Assembly: GCA_029990175.1 (NCBI GenBank) | Contig: JARKIP010000028.1 | Location: 8,992,501-9,056,500, forward strand | Reading direction: 5' to 3' | From: Petunia secreta | Taxonomy: Eukaryota > Streptophyta > Magnoliopsida > Solanales > Solanaceae | DNA: 64,000 nucleotides | Part shown: positions 1 through 12,114 of the stretch, piece by piece | How the letters are laid out: each line of letters begins with the position of its first letter | How positions within the stretch are numbered: position 1 is the stretch's first letter | Translations under genes and position numbers: made by a program | The notes under the pieces: generated by a model | What the model saw: only the letters and a program-made list of their open reading frames with translations | What the model was told of the DNA's origin: nothing | Database searches by the model: none

Positions 1-139
1 GGATTCGACCTCGGGACTTTAAGTATCAAGCTCTATTCGCTTAGTTCCTTTTATAGGATGTAGTTGGGCGTGATCATGGAGTATTTGACTAGAAGCTTGA
101 AGTCGCTACAATATATTCCAGATTTCAACTGCCACCCAA

Positions 140-620
140 AATGTGACAAAATCGAAGTTAGTGCAGTTGGATATTGCTGATGATTTACCACTATTCACTT
201 CAACATTATTATTTGAATGTTTATTTCAGTTGGCTTCAGGTCTAAAAGTGAATAAACAAAAAAGCTCAATATTCTTGGGAGGCTTACCAATGATAGAACA
301 ACAAGATCTTAGATGTCCATGGCATACCAAAAAGAGACTTGCGTGTTAAATACTTGGGGGTCCCTGAGCACCAAAAGGCTGTCTACGTCACAATGTCAAT
401 CATTGCTAGACAGAATGTTGAATAGGATCACTTCCTGGACCTCAAAGTTTCTATCTTATGCAGGTCAATTGCAACTAATCAAAAGCATTTTGTTCTCCAT
501 TCAGACTTATCGGGCTCAAGTTTTTATATTTCCTAATAAGATAATTCAATTGATTGAAGTTATGTGTAAGAGGTTCTTATGGACAAGTGAAACTGAAATA
601 CCAAAAAAAGCGATGCTTGT
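140..620 (+). pseudogene. LINE reverse transcriptase remnant, first part
   Basis: Degraded fragment of a plant non-LTR retrotransposon reverse transcriptase. One frame reads ASGLKVNKQKSSIFLGG. After a frameshift, another reads YLGVPLSTKRLS, then SYAGQLQLIKSILFSIQTY and a CKRFLW motif, the usual order for the end of a plant LINE RT domain. The frame changes near 330, and the 5' half of the element (endonuclease, RT core) is absent, so this is a dead copy. It is cut at 620 by a MITE and resumes near 1305. Bases 1-139 hold nothing recognisable. Confidence 0.8.
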
Positions 621-1296
621 GGGCTGTTCATTTTTCGGTTTAAACCGATAAACGAACCGATAAAAAGTTAATGGTTTATAAATATTGGGTTATCGGTTAT
701 TTAATGGTTTGCAAAATTTTTTTATTGGGTTATCGGTTTGGTTGTCAGTTTTGTACATTTTCCTATTGGTTAAACCGATAACCCAATAAGGTTTTTAAAT
801 TTATTATATTGCGCTTATGTGCATAAAAGTAGTATACTTAATTACTATTAGTTGGAATTTGGAAACCTCAAACTCTAGTCTTCTTTTACTTATGTAACTA
901 TCAAGTCTCCTCATCCATTTCAACCACCGATTCACTATTTCACTCTTTGCCTCCTCTATTAGTTTATAGCATAATAATATATATTTGAATCTATTATTGG
1001 TTGCTTTTTTTTAATATGGCGAATGCTATAAGAGGCATTTGAATTCGCTGTGAAAAAAGCCGATTTTGTATTGGATGCAATCGTTTAAGAGTTTTTTTTT
1101 ACACTTGTTAGGGCTAAGTTTCTTAATGGTTAAACCGAAAACCGAACCGATAAGAACCTAATACCGATAACCCAAAAATCAATAACTGATAGTTTATTGG
1201 TTCGGTTATTGGTTTAGTATTTTTAAAAATCGAAAACCGATAGTCCAAATCGATAGAGTGCAAAATCGAACCGAACCGACCGATAAACACCCCTAA
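621..1296. mobile_element. hAT-type MITE inserted in the LINE
   Basis: About 676 bp with no coding capacity, bounded by imperfect inverted termini: GGGCTGTTCATTTTTCGG on the left, and CCGATAAACACCCCTAA on the right, which reads TTAGGGGTGTTTATCGG on the other strand. It is rich in subterminal CCGATAA/TTATCGG and GGTTCGG repeats. Flanking 8-mers ATGCTTGT (613-620) and ATGCTAGC (1297-1304) match at six of eight positions, fitting the 8-bp target duplication of hAT elements. LINE sequence lies on both sides, so this insertion is the younger event. The family name is inference; terminal repeats and nesting are seen directly. Confidence 0.65.
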
Positions 1297-1304
1297 ATGC
1301 TAGC

Positions 1305-1960
1305 CTAGGAATATGCTTGTTGGCCTAAAGGTGGTTTCAATGTCATTGACTTGCACACGTGAAATAAAGCAGCAATGAGCAATTCTGGAATCCGTGCAAG
1401 AAAAAAGACATTATGGATTCAGTGGTTCATTCCTACTGTATGAAAGGAAAACAATCTTGGAAAGTCATGCCAAATCAAGCCTCTTGGGTTATCAAGAAGG
1501 CCATTAAATTGGAAAATACTTTGAGGAAGCTGGGATTTCTTATGCTGAACTAATAAGAATGAAGTCCTTTTCAAGTAAGAGGCTGTACCATAAGTTGAGG
1601 GGTGAGTATAAAAAAATGGAGTGTGTAATAAACTTGGCTGTCCTAAATGGATATCTAATTTGGTTATGGTGACCCATGGAAGACTTTACACCTAAAATAG
1701 ATTGGACAAATGGGGTGTGGTGACAGATTTAGAATGCCCTCTATGTGAAAATGCTGCTAAAATTAGAGATCACTTGTTTTTTCACTATAACTATTCGAGG
1801 GCATTATGGTGCAAATTGCTAGCATGTGGCAAGTGTTAGACTTTCTACAATGTCTAAACATATAGAGCAAAAATTATACGCGGCGGAATAAGGGATCAAA
1901 TTACCTCCGACCATTGTTGTTCGGATTATCTTTGCTGTCGAAGTCCTTTCCGGTTAGTCT
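1305..1960 (+). pseudogene. LINE remnant, second part (RT C-terminal, zinc-binding region)
   Basis: Continuation of the LINE beyond the MITE. Fragments readable after frameshifts include PKGGFNVIDL, then a region with CPLCENAAKIRDHLFF near 1735-1790, which resembles the Cys/His zinc-binding segment found after plant LINE RT domains. Several stops and frame changes are present. The 3' end is vague; no poly(A) tail or target-site duplication is recognisable. Confidence 0.65.
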
Positions 1961-2333
1961 TCAAAACACTCAAAACCTCACTAGATGGTGTAGTATGAAG
2001 GAGAAAGTTTTTATGCCAAGGGACCATACCATTTGCCTCATCTTTTATAATATTCTTCCATTGTAAGTAATATTAAAACGACAGATATTTTTTTAATGGG
2101 ATGTTTCAGATTAATGAAGGAGGAAGTTTCATTTGTCCATGTTAAATGGACCACTTTTGAAAATCGTTCAATACAGAACGTTTCAACTTACAGGACTACT
2201 CTGCATAATCATACTCTTCACCAAAAGAAAAGAGAGGGAGAGAGATTTAATACTATAGTTTCACAACACAGAGTCTGTTACATGATCATACTCTTCACTA
2301 GACAAAAAAAGAATCACATGTATACTTGTTTAT
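1961..2333. other. intergenic, no gene seen
   Basis: AT-rich stretch between the LINE remnant and the 3' end of the small HSP gene. The only long frame, on the plus strand at 2096-2350, runs into the antisense of the HSP and has no recognisable domain. It probably contains the HSP 3' UTR. Confidence 0.5.
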
Positions 2334-2912
2334 CTACATTGCAGCTTTAGTAGCGTTAATATCCTCACCACCAGCATCATTCCCTTCTTCAGAAATACTA
2401 ATCAACTTACTATGTTTCTTTTCCTCAGTCAATTTTGGCACAAGAATCTTCAACACTCCATTTTCCAAATGAGCTTTAATGTGTTGCAAATCAGTATTTC
2501 TAGGAAGTCTAAACTGTCTCCAAAATTTCCCATAAGCTCTCTCAGCTCTGTGCCATTTTTCACCTTCAGTACCCTCCTCTATTTTCCTTTCTCCACTGAT
2601 TCTCAACACTTTGTTTTCTTCAACTTCAATCTTGATTTCTTCCTTTTTCATCCCTGGAAGGTCAAGGGAAATAACATGTTCCTTTGTTGTTTCTTTCCAA
2701 TCTAAACGTGCTAGGGCCATTGAGTTTGACTCTAACCCCTTAGAGACTGTAAGTGGGGTTTGTTCAAGAATCTTGAAAGGGTCTTCCTGCGGGATCATTA
2801 AGTCCCAAAATGGACGTGTGTATGGTATTAAAGCTTGGGTTTGTGATGGAAGAATTGTTATCACCATTGCTAAAACAAGAAAACTCATAACACCAACTTT
2901 TCCTATTTCCAT
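2334..2912 (-). CDS. small heat-shock protein (HSP20), secretory/ER class
   Basis: Single-exon 192-aa ATP-independent chaperone of the alpha-crystallin/HSP20 family, which binds unfolding proteins during heat stress. An N-terminal hydrophobic segment at about residues 8-27 (VMSFLVLAMVITILP, then SQTQA) looks like a signal peptide, and residues 29-60 carry the PFWDLMIPQEDPFKILEQTP type of arm seen in plant endoplasmic-reticulum sHSPs. The alpha-crystallin domain covers about 68-165: DLPGMKKEEIKIEVEEN, SGERK and ENGVLKILVPK. A C-terminal I-x-I type motif (ISI, about residues 171-173) follows. The tail ends NATKAAM with no KDEL/HDEL-like signal, so ER retention is uncertain. The upstream heat-shock element and TATA box support heat induction. 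Absence of introns and the length fit the family. Confidence 0.93.
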   Translation of the reverse strand: MEIGKVGVMSFLVLAMVITILPSQTQALIPYTRPFWDLMIPQEDPFKILEQTPLTVSKGLESNSMALARLDWKETTKEHVISLDLPGMKKEEIKIEVEENKVLRISGERKIEEGTEGEKWHRAERAYGKFWRQFRLPRNTDLQHIKAHLENGVLKILVPKLTEEKKHSKLISISEEGNDAGGEDINATKAAM

Positions 2913-3017
2913 TATATTTTGATATATTGTGACTTGTAGCGGAACTATATATTTGAATATTTTGAGAATTGCGTTTGTAAGAGATCTTTTCTGTTGGTTA
3001 AAAAGCTGCAGAGTAGA

Positions 3018-3027
3018 GTTTATATAG
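3018..3027 (-). promoter_or_regulatory. TATA box of the small HSP gene
   Basis: On the minus strand the sequence reads CTATATAAAC about 105 bases before the HSP start codon. With initiation about 30 bases downstream, the leader would be roughly 75-80 nt. Position and match are good; no transcript evidence is available. Confidence 0.7.
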
Positions 3028-3122
3028 ATGTTTAGGAGAATGCTGTGATTGGTCTACAAGTTTCTGGAGACAATATTTTGCATGGAGAGTTTTTAATTAA
3101 TTGGGATACATAATTTTGACTA

Positions 3123-3140
3123 TTCTGGAACGTTCAAGAG
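3123..3140. promoter_or_regulatory. heat-shock element
   Basis: TTCTGGAACGTTC at 3123-3135 is a perfect three-unit TTCnnGAAnnTTC array, followed by AAGAG as a weak fourth unit. It lies about 100 bases upstream of the TATA box. A weaker pair, TTCTGGAG, is at 3062-3069 closer to the TATA box. Such arrays bind trimeric heat-shock factors. Confidence 0.8.
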
Positions 3141-3763
3141 GAGACTCTGTTATGAGAAGTAAGAAAATTTATAGTCAGCTTGACCAATAATAATGTGCCA
3201 TGTATGCGAATTGCATCATCAACCCCATTTCTAATTATGTTAATACCCTCTTCAATTTAAGTTTTATACCTAATCACACAAATAATAATGTGCCATGTAT
3301 GAGAATTGCATCATCTGTTCTCGTCCAATATGTTGGGTTCTTTAGAATTGAACTTTTAATAACCAGTAAAATATAATATCAACGTAACTCAATCATTGAA
3401 AATATATCTATTTTTTATCATGGACACTAGTCTACGAGGCATTTATTAGTACATCCACAAGGGAAGTGTACACTTGACATTTCCAGGAAGTTATTCAGTT
3501 ACCTGAATTAATCAGCCATTAACTTCGAGACTGAAGGCCAATCGTATTAATAAGTTAAATCCGAGAATCAATGAGGGATTACCAAAGGTTTAAGAATTAA
3601 AATTTCTAAAACAGAAAAGCAAATCTCACTACACAAAGTAGGCATATGATGGTATTAACTATAATAAAGTTAGTGCGTGTGAGAAGTGAATCATTAGCTA
3701 ATGCAGCTGGTTATAGCATATGTTTTTCATACTATAGTTCAGCTGCTAATACTTTGCAAGGAA
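3141..3763. other. intergenic between the HSP promoter and the FAD oxidoreductase 3' end
   Basis: No gene is visible. A short near-exact direct repeat, AATAATGTGCCATGTATG then GAATTGCATCATC, occurs near 3187-3222 and again near 3284-3316. The segment should contain the 3' UTR of the downstream minus-strand gene near its right end. Confidence 0.5.
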
Positions 3764-6700
3764 TTATGGAAGGCTATTTGTACTGAAAGTTTCTTTACTA
3801 GGATCTGATCCTTTGGCTGTCTCATGAATGCCAGAGGGGCTCAGTTTATAGTCTAAACCAGCTCCATATTGCCAAGCCTCAAGTCGGCGCTTCCATTCGT
3901 ATCTCATCTTCGTCGAAAATGATCCTATCAATGGCCTACCATAGGATGACAATTGTCAGAGGCTATAACATCTAGTCGCAAATTGCAATGCAACAATGCA
4001 AAGGGGAAATCAAAGTGCTTATATCAAGCAAAAAATAGAACTGTGTTACAGAAACTCATTACCTAATTGCAGGGTCAAGGAAGGTAGAGAGAAATGTATA
4101 GTATCCCAACATGATAAAATGTCCAGACCAGTCAAGGAGCACAGGAATTCCGACCTGAAAAATCAACCAGAATTTATCTGTTTCACTAAGATGCCACAGA
4201 GCACTACACGTTTCAAAATATAAAAATAATGTCGTATAGTACAAATGCCACAGAATGAAGTTACTCGTATTTATCCATTTAGATTATGGATTTGATCTAT
4301 TTCCACATCCTCTGTAAAGTTGCGACACTCAAAGACAGCAAGAAGGAAGGACCCCAGCTAATTAAGTTTTATTAAGTTCTCGTGAAACTTAAAACTGTTC
4401 ATCAGTGTCCTCTCAAACTTTGGAACTGACACCCCTTAAGCCACTCCGAAGCCTAAAAAGAGACGAATGAAATGTTTTCTGATCTCTTCTTATCTAAAAT
4501 GTGTTTGGTCAACATGAACAAGCAACTTGGTGCTTAAGACAATACCACAGGCTATGAACATCTTTTACTGCAGGGGCTTAAAAAATACGTAGTTCTCAGT
4601 TATACATGCATTGTTTTGACTTCTAATTCTTGTATTAATAAAGGATGTTAGATAAATGTGATGTAAAGACAATTTTGTTGGGAAATTATAAAGGGAGTAA
4701 TTCAGAAGATGGACATAATTTGGTGTGTAGCACTTCTCCAATGTACAGCTTGTTCAGACAATCTAACAACATAGACAGTGGCAGTTGCATTGGACATTCA
4801 AACAGGCAACCTCAGTCGAGCCATTACAAATTTGTATCTTCGAAGAATATTATATTCACCAGAGAAGAAAAGACAATTTTTTCTCCATAGTACTGTATGC
4901 AGAAATGAGTTCACAAAAAGCTGGTAGCCATATATTTACCTGCTTGAATATTGATGGAATAATCTGAGGTGTCGTTAACATTACTAGGCCTAATGTTTTC
5001 ACAAGCGGCCCGAACTGTATAACGTCCTACATGAATTCAGATGAAAGGAGGTTAGTGCTAGATATAGAAACATTAAAGCACTAAAAGATAGCTCACCTGA
5101 AGAAAAGGTCTCAAGACAGGATCCCCTAGTTTCTGCAATTAGATGAAAACAAGACAAGGGTACAGAATTCATAATCCTATACTGAAAATGTCGAAGCGGT
5201 GGACATCTTTTAGAATGATGATGGTGTACCTGCATACTTTGGAAATTGGCAAAAAGTAGTTCATTGATGAAATCTGATGGAACATTCGACTGTTTCTTTG
5301 CTGACATTGCCCTTTGAAATAACCAGGACGAACTCAAGTTTGGCTGTAGAACACAATACATAAGTATGGTGATAGTAGAGTATTCAGTTTCTGCATCAGC
5401 TGAAAACTCACCATGTAAGGATTCAACATGGACAAGCTTCTGGAGTCTAGAAAATCGCCTTCCAGTGCTTCATGTATACCTTGTACCCAACGGGAAAAGA
5501 CAAAATAATCAGAGCATTAGAAGCCACATTCAGGTCATCTTCTACAAGTCGGCATACAAATTATGCACAAGCTCATTTGCAGGTCATATTTTAAGGACAA
5601 GGTGATCAGATAACAGCTAAAGCATGTAATGATCAGAATAAAATAGCAAAAGAAATCTACAATTCTAATTTTCTTTCAGCTAGAGCCTAAAGCCAATTAC
5701 ACCTCAGGAATAATTAGAAGGCTGGTATTGGTAGTCCATTAGGATGGGTCATTGATAAAATGACACGGCCAAATTGATGTATTTGATTAGCTGTAGTGCA
5801 CTTAAAACAATCTGGCAATGCCAGATAAAAGGAAATGACAAGTATCAGTATTTAAGTGTAGCAAAGATTATCTCTTTTCTTGTATTTAGGTAATTGTTTT
5901 CCATTTATTTGGAAGTCTTTTTATTTTATTTTATTTTTAAATTTTGCTGCAAGTAGTGTTTATCGATAGGTTTATTACCTTCCCCATCCTCTATCATGGA
6001 AAATAAACCCGCAGTCCTAAGAAGTAGAATATAAATCTCAATGCACAAATCCAATGCATGTTGAATCAACTGGCTACACCTCTAAGAAAGGAAAGCATCT
6101 GGTTGACATATGCCTCACTGATCTTTAACCTTAAAAGGAGGTTTCATGTGTCAGAAAGATTTTACAGATGAAGGTAAGAGAACTTTTACCAGTAGTCAAT
6201 CTCCCCAGGTGCCTAGTCAAGCTCCCAAAACCACCAAAAGAAACCGGTGACTGTATGCCGCTAGCATCCCCAAACTGCAGACAGTCAAACTCATGTAATT
6301 ATTGATATGCAACCACAATGAATTATTTCTTTGAAGGGTTCGAAGAAACACCTGTAAAATGCGATCATAAGCTGCTGGCAATGGACTGCCATCAAAATGA
6401 AAGGGGGACAGAGTTATCAGAATAATAAGTATAGTGACCAAGAAATTTTTGGTATTAACTCTTTGGCTTATAAGTATATTGGAAGTAATGTATCCAAATG
6501 CAAGGAGTTGGATACATTAAGTAGTGAGGAAATGGATTCACTTTCTCGTATTTGTTGGAATAGAAAGGACGCCATAGTTATCCATGGAAAAGGAATAAGT
6601 TAGGTGGCATATGAAATGGAAACATCTTATGGATATATATTATGCCCTAAACAGACTTTAAACTTAATGGTTACCTGTCCCGATACGTTGGAAAAATGCC

Positions 6701-9700
6701 GAATATTATCCTCAAAATCTCCAGATTGTCAAAAGATACACCCTGAAAATATAAAAATGGAAAAGAAAAAGATATCACTAATTAAGGAGAAGTGACAAGT
6801 TTATACAACAAGGTAGCAATTCTGTCAAATGTATATTATACTCCAAGCATTAGACTCCACAGCTAAACCAATAACAAAAGCAATAATATGAATCCCTTGC
6901 CGTATGTTCTTAACCGACTTCTCTTTCAGGGGTTAACTCTTTCTAAAAAAAGATCGATCACAAGTAACAATGACAACCTACAGCTTCCAGAAAATGCTGA
7001 AGAGAAAAGCAGAAGTTTGCCCAAAATAAGCCTCAACAGCACACTCCAAAGGTTACCTGGTACTTTGGCATCAAATCCCAGTAATCTTCTAGTAACTCTT
7101 CAAGCTGTGGAGAGCTGGGTTGAGGATCAACATAAGTGAACATGTAAGTAGTTCGGTCCATGGGACCTGAGCCGGCAGGAAATGCCTGAAGATCATGGGA
7201 ACATTTGTTACTCGCTAAGCACAAAAATTTTCCAGACTATGATGAGTGATTTTCCAGACTATGATGTACATGAATCATTATACCTCCCAGAAATATTGCG
7301 CTACTGACTGGCCAACTTCTTTAATGGAAGCACTGCTAAATATGACATCACTTGTAGAGTTCTCCTTAAAACCACGGGCGCAAGTACCAACCACAAGGCA
7401 CATACCATCTGGTTTCCTTCCACATCTAATCTAGAGCAATTTTCACTCATAAGAGCCGGTTCGAGAATTAGGAAATGAACTAATAAAATATTTGAAAGAC
7501 GAAGTTAGTCATTGAGATACAGAAGACTTTTATCAAAGGCATCAGGGTTAGGCTTACGAGGTCCAAGTAATCCCTGAATGCCCAATACTTTCAGGAATAC
7601 TTGTTGGAATAAGAGAAGAGGGTTTTAATTTACCATCTTGAACCATTTAATCATGTGTTTTAGTGCAACCTAAGTGGTCCTAACTGTGAGTCTGTGACTT
7701 ATTACTTCTCCTGACTTTTACAACATTTGATACCAAATCATTTCTTCCCTAAACGAGCAGTTTTAGTTGTAGGCTTTAAGAAAAAGATTCTGCACCTGCT
7801 TTACTATAGGAGAAAAATTTCCCATTGCATCAATGATGAGACGAGACAATAAAGTCTTCCCCTCCTTTAGTTGCAAGACCTGTAAGAAGAAGAGGTAAGA
7901 GCAACATCCGAATGCACTTCACTAATATATTACAATTTCAATAGTAGCACAGCATTCTTGTGACGTTAATTTGAAACCCTTTGAGTGAAGAAATCCAGAG
8001 ATCGGTACCATCCATCAGCTCATTTTCATACCCTGTGAAGTAAGTTCTTCAAAGTTTTTCTCTCCAACACAATTTAGTACTATTCTGTGGTCCCTATGTT
8101 TGAAAATTTGTGTGTTTACAACTTGGTCTTTTTATCTCCGCATCTTCACTCTGGCCATTGGTAGGTTGCTAGATTGAACTCAAGTCATTTGAGGTCCAGC
8201 ACAAATTCAATCAAAGCAAAACCCAATGCCAAAAATAAGTATCAAATACATAAATTTATTGCTTTTTATCCTATTGTAGGATACTACTCAATTGATAAAG
8301 TGCATACTTAAATAGCCACATTTGTGAGTAAGTAAGCATACTGCTGCGTCCTCATAGACAGATATGCTAGACATGCTGTAACCTTCAAAGGTGAGGCCTC
8401 CAAGGGAATCAAAACGCTCTTTAACAATCTCCACGAGCTTTACTGGCCTACAAACAGATAATTATAAAAGAAAAAGATCTTGAGCTAGATTTTACAAACA
8501 AAAGAAATTATAAGCAACAAATATGATCTCGATTCACGTTTTTTTAAAAGCCTTAAAGAACTATATGTCGTCTGATGCAAGAACCATCTAAACTGTAATG
8601 ATAAAAACTTGGATGATGTTCAGATGTGGCATATGACAATAGAAGTACTTCATTTTATTGACAGTGGGAGATAACTGATTTCCCATCTTCTAGTTACCAA
8701 GTTTTCCATGAACATCAAGAATATGAAACAACAAGAACAGAAACAACTACACTTCAATCCCAAGCTAGTGGGAATCGGTTATATGGATCCTCACAGTTCA
8801 GTTCTTCCCTTTGGACCCTAAAACGGACAGTGCAGAGGGTGGCACCTTTCAAGGCAGGACCTAGAAATTATTATGTTGATACATTTGCTTATGGACTAAC
8901 TTCAGAGAAGACTATAACTATGATTTTCCACCATTTGATATCAACATGTTATGCTAATTAAATCTAGTTAGTTTATTTCGTGAAGTATGACACAATCAGC
9001 TTCCTGCTCTCGAGCCTGTTATTAGCAGTTTGTTCTGATCCGGCTTATGATTCAAAAAAGAACATGGTTAAGACATCTTCCAGGAGGATTGGTAGTCGGC
9101 CATTCAAAGATGCGCTCAGATTACAAAAGCATAGCTGCATAACTCATTCTGTTTAAGAATTCTCTTGTTACTAACTTTATCAGGATCTAGAAATATTCGT
9201 CAAGAAATTTCAAAAAACCTTCATCTGGTTCTATCTGAAGAAATGAATTTGTTTGTTTCAGGGGTGTTTTTTTTCTGTTGTAATTTGGCATTTTATAAAA
9301 CAGTCAAGAAGGCTGATACGATATCTATCGCAATTCCATATTAACGCTTACACATGATCATTCACATTTCACCTCATACTTATGTTCAAATATTGCTGAC
9401 CAGAGTGGATAACGTAAGTAAAACAGACTTACGAAACACCAAGATTGAGAATGTCCTGGACCAAAATGTCTCCTTTTCCTTCAAATCCACATCTGTTCTG
9501 CAAAGTAAGTCAGCAGCAAAAGAGCATAAGTAGCAATGCCTAGAAAACAGCTGAGGAACCTTCATGGAAACAGGTCCAAGGAAATATTTCAAAATTACAC
9601 ACTAGACCAGTATAGGTAAAGATGTTTAAATTTGCTCTCTTTTGCTCTATTAAATTTGCTCTCTTTTGCTCTATCCTCACCCACCAAGCCCACTCCCAAA

Positions 9701-11183
9701 AGAAAATAATGTTTTGTTTTTTATCTGTCTTCCAAACAAAATTTGGTAGGTCCGTATTGGTCAAAGAAAAATCTTTCTTACCAGGATTCGAACAACAGGA
9801 AACTTGATGATGGCAATTCAGGTTAGTTTATGCACAAGACACTTCAACTTTTATGACACAATATCAACGTACTCAGTATTATGTAGTTATTCACAAAGCA
9901 ACAATAGCTCAAATACCTAAAGAACAAGCTTGGTACGTGTGAAGACTAATGAAGGCTATAATGACTTTCAGGTACAGAACAGTGATATAGATTCTTCATT
10001 GACATTCCGCAGGATAAGCCTGACAAGATGGACCTTTCAATTGAACTTGTAAAATAGTCAAAGAATTCTAGGATAGAGAAGAACATACAGGATTGAAACT
10101 GACAGCAGTAGCCTTTTCAATGTCATCTTCAGTTAAAATGCCAACTTCAACAAGTTCCAGAAGCTCTTTCCTTGATATGTTCCACTCTTGCTCCCTCTGC
10201 TCATCAATTTCCCAAAGAAGAGTTCGAGCATTATTGTACTTCTAAGCAGGTGATAGTTCTAAATAATAAAATCTAGTCCCACTAAGGCAGACAATATAAT
10301 GCAATACCCCTTTTAAAACATTCCTTTCGACGACACCAACTCGAAGACCTTTGGAACTCAATGCTGTGGCAATGAAGATTCCCAAGGTACCACCACAAAC
10401 AATGACATCAAACATTTCCTCCGAATTTCCACCATGCTCAGAATCTTTGAATGATCCAGGGAGAGATGAAACTACTTTTTGAGGTTCTTCAACAACTACA
10501 AACAGGACAATCAAAATACCAATTCATCTTTCCGAACCATATTAACAAATAGACTAATGGAACAATTTCTGTTAAGGCCCTAATTAATATTACAAGTGTA
10601 TCTGTTTTTATATATATATACCTCCTGAAGCAGAGCAAAGTTTAGACCATAGCTGGTCCAATCTTTTTAAAGCAGTATATGAGTATGCACCACCAGCACC
10701 ACCAACCTCCCCACTTACTGAGATGCCCTCCATTATCCTCTGCAACAACATTCATATTTATCAATTATCCATACACTACATGCAGGATGCAGCTTCAAAC
10801 AACCCATGCATAGTGTACAATTAGTTTTACACCTCCCTCAACATATATATTGGATCACACTACATAGTACATACAAAATTCCAAAAGAATAATAAATAAG
10901 TAATTATGGAATTGAGTCACAGGTTTGAGCTGTGGAAACATCCATTGATATTGCACACACCGCTTAGGATGCGGTCTTCCTGCGTTTACGCAGGTTGCTT
11001 TATGCACCGGGATGCTCTTAAAGAAATGACCAAGGAGTATGTAGTATGTACCTGGGTTCTTGTAGGAGTGGCTTGTGCTAGAAGAGTAAACTTTTTTCTA
11101 CCAATTCCAAAGGGTGTAATTGCAGAAGGGTACTGAAAGACTCCATTATACATAGTTGGCTGAAGCTGTAGCTGAAGAGACAT
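3764..11183 (-). CDS. lycopene-cyclase-like FAD/NAD(P)-binding oxidoreductase, 18 exons
   Basis: Manual exon model (minus): 11183-11052, 10739-10622, 10495-10308, 10196-10089, 9497-9433, 8447-8342, 7879-7796, 7430-7284, 7185-7057, 6742-6675, 6385-6352, 6274-6190, 5479-5412, 5343-5230, 5132-5097, 5026-4940, 4154-4063, 3935-3764. All introns are GT/AG, every phase closes, and the total of 1833 bases gives 610 aa without a stop. The first 110 residues are poorly conserved in type and may include a plastid transit peptide. A Rossmann FAD-binding segment FDVIVCGGTLGIF with VVERN follows at about 112-140. Further blocks are IIDAMGNFSP, AFPAGSGPMDRTTYMF, FGDASGIQSPVSFGGFGSL and LLDWSGHFIMLGYY. The pattern resembles the plant proteins annotated as lycopene beta/epsilon cyclase family, but true cyclase activity is not implied: substrate and reaction are unknown. 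The start is the first ATG of exon 1. Confidence 0.9.
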
Positions 11184-11547
11184 TTTATGATATTCAAGAT
11201 TCCGAAAACAAAGGAAAAAAATGATTCAGGCTATCATATTTTAGAGTAATGAAACAGTGCAAGAAGAGGGAAATAATATGAGAACAAGCGTTGGACACGT
11301 TAGACTGTTAAGTCCCATGATTTTGTAATTTGAATATTGACCATCCACTGCATGCTACAAGAAAATCTTGTCCCTTTTAAATTTCAGGGTCACTGATTTA
11401 TCAAAATACAATTTGTTTCTAGTTGCACTTTGGTCTTCTATGTTCAGTTATTATATAATATAAAAAAGATACTTCTTGTTTCTCTTCTTGAAAATAGAAT
11501 AATTAATTAATGTAGTTTATGCTTACATGCTGCAATTAATATTGTAC
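11184..11547. other. upstream region of the FAD oxidoreductase gene
   Basis: Contains the presumed promoter and 5' UTR of the minus-strand gene. AT-rich, with no coding frame and no unmistakable core element that I can defend. Confidence 0.4.
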
Positions 11548-11640
11548 ACTCCCTCCGACCGATTATAGTTGTCGATTTAGTTTAAAAAATCATCCCAAAT
11601 AGTTGCCGCTTTAAAAATTCTAAATAAAATATGTTTAATA
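11548..11640. repeat. Stowaway-like terminal sequence (left half of a split MITE?)
   Basis: ACTCCCTCCGACC at 11548-11560, followed by GATTATAGTTGTCGATTTAG, is the typical end of a Stowaway-type MITE. No partner end lies within a few hundred bases. A degenerate inverted partner, AACTAAAACGACAATTG then AATAAGACGG, lies near 15728-15756, past the Ty3 element. The pairing is inference; about 20 of 28 bases match. Confidence 0.4.
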
Positions 11641-11986
11641 TTTTCAAAAATACTCTTAATAATTAAAAAGTATTAATTTTTTTAATATTGTTCAATTCAC
11701 TAAAAGTATTTAAAACTGGTTATTTAGTAAACTATAGTACCATATATTATTGTTTGCCTAGGTAAAAATTATAATACATAACCATCTAACCCTTTTATAT
11801 ATATATATTTTTTAAACCTTTATTTTTAAATTTTCTAAAAGGACACCTAACTACCTCTCTAATTTTTTGTTGCCACTCAATTTTTAGGGTTTCTTAGGTT
11901 TCCCCTTCTTTTCTCCTCTATGTAACAGGCGAAATCCCCTTTTTTTTCTCTTCCCTCCGACAACTCTCACCTCCCTCAAAGTCACC

Positions 11987-12100
11987 AATGCCGCCCCGAC
12001 TCTATTTTGTACATCTGTGGCCGCCCCTGTTGTTCTGTTTATCCCCCCGCCCGCCCCTACTTTGTTTTTCCTACGGCACCGGCGACGACAACGGTGGATC
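11987..12100 (+). repeat. diverged direct repeat, left copy
   Basis: A C-rich segment with CTACTTTGTTTTTCCTACGG and CGGCGACGACAACGG resembles 15288-15397 (TTGGTTTGTTTCTCCTCCGG and CGGCGATGACAATAACC) in order and spacing. The two copies flank the Ty3/gypsy element, so the insertion separated or landed beside an older direct repeat. Its origin is unknown. Confidence 0.45.
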
Positions 12101-12114
12101 TCTTGGTCTATTCC

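Noticed and set aside
1..60. tRNA-like sequence (GGATTCGACCTCGGG)
   Set aside because: Resembles a T-arm word only; no acceptor stem or anticodon arm could be folded around it.
2412..2922. Plus-strand frames over the small HSP gene
   Set aside because: Antisense shadows of a well-supported HSP20 coding sequence; no domain content.
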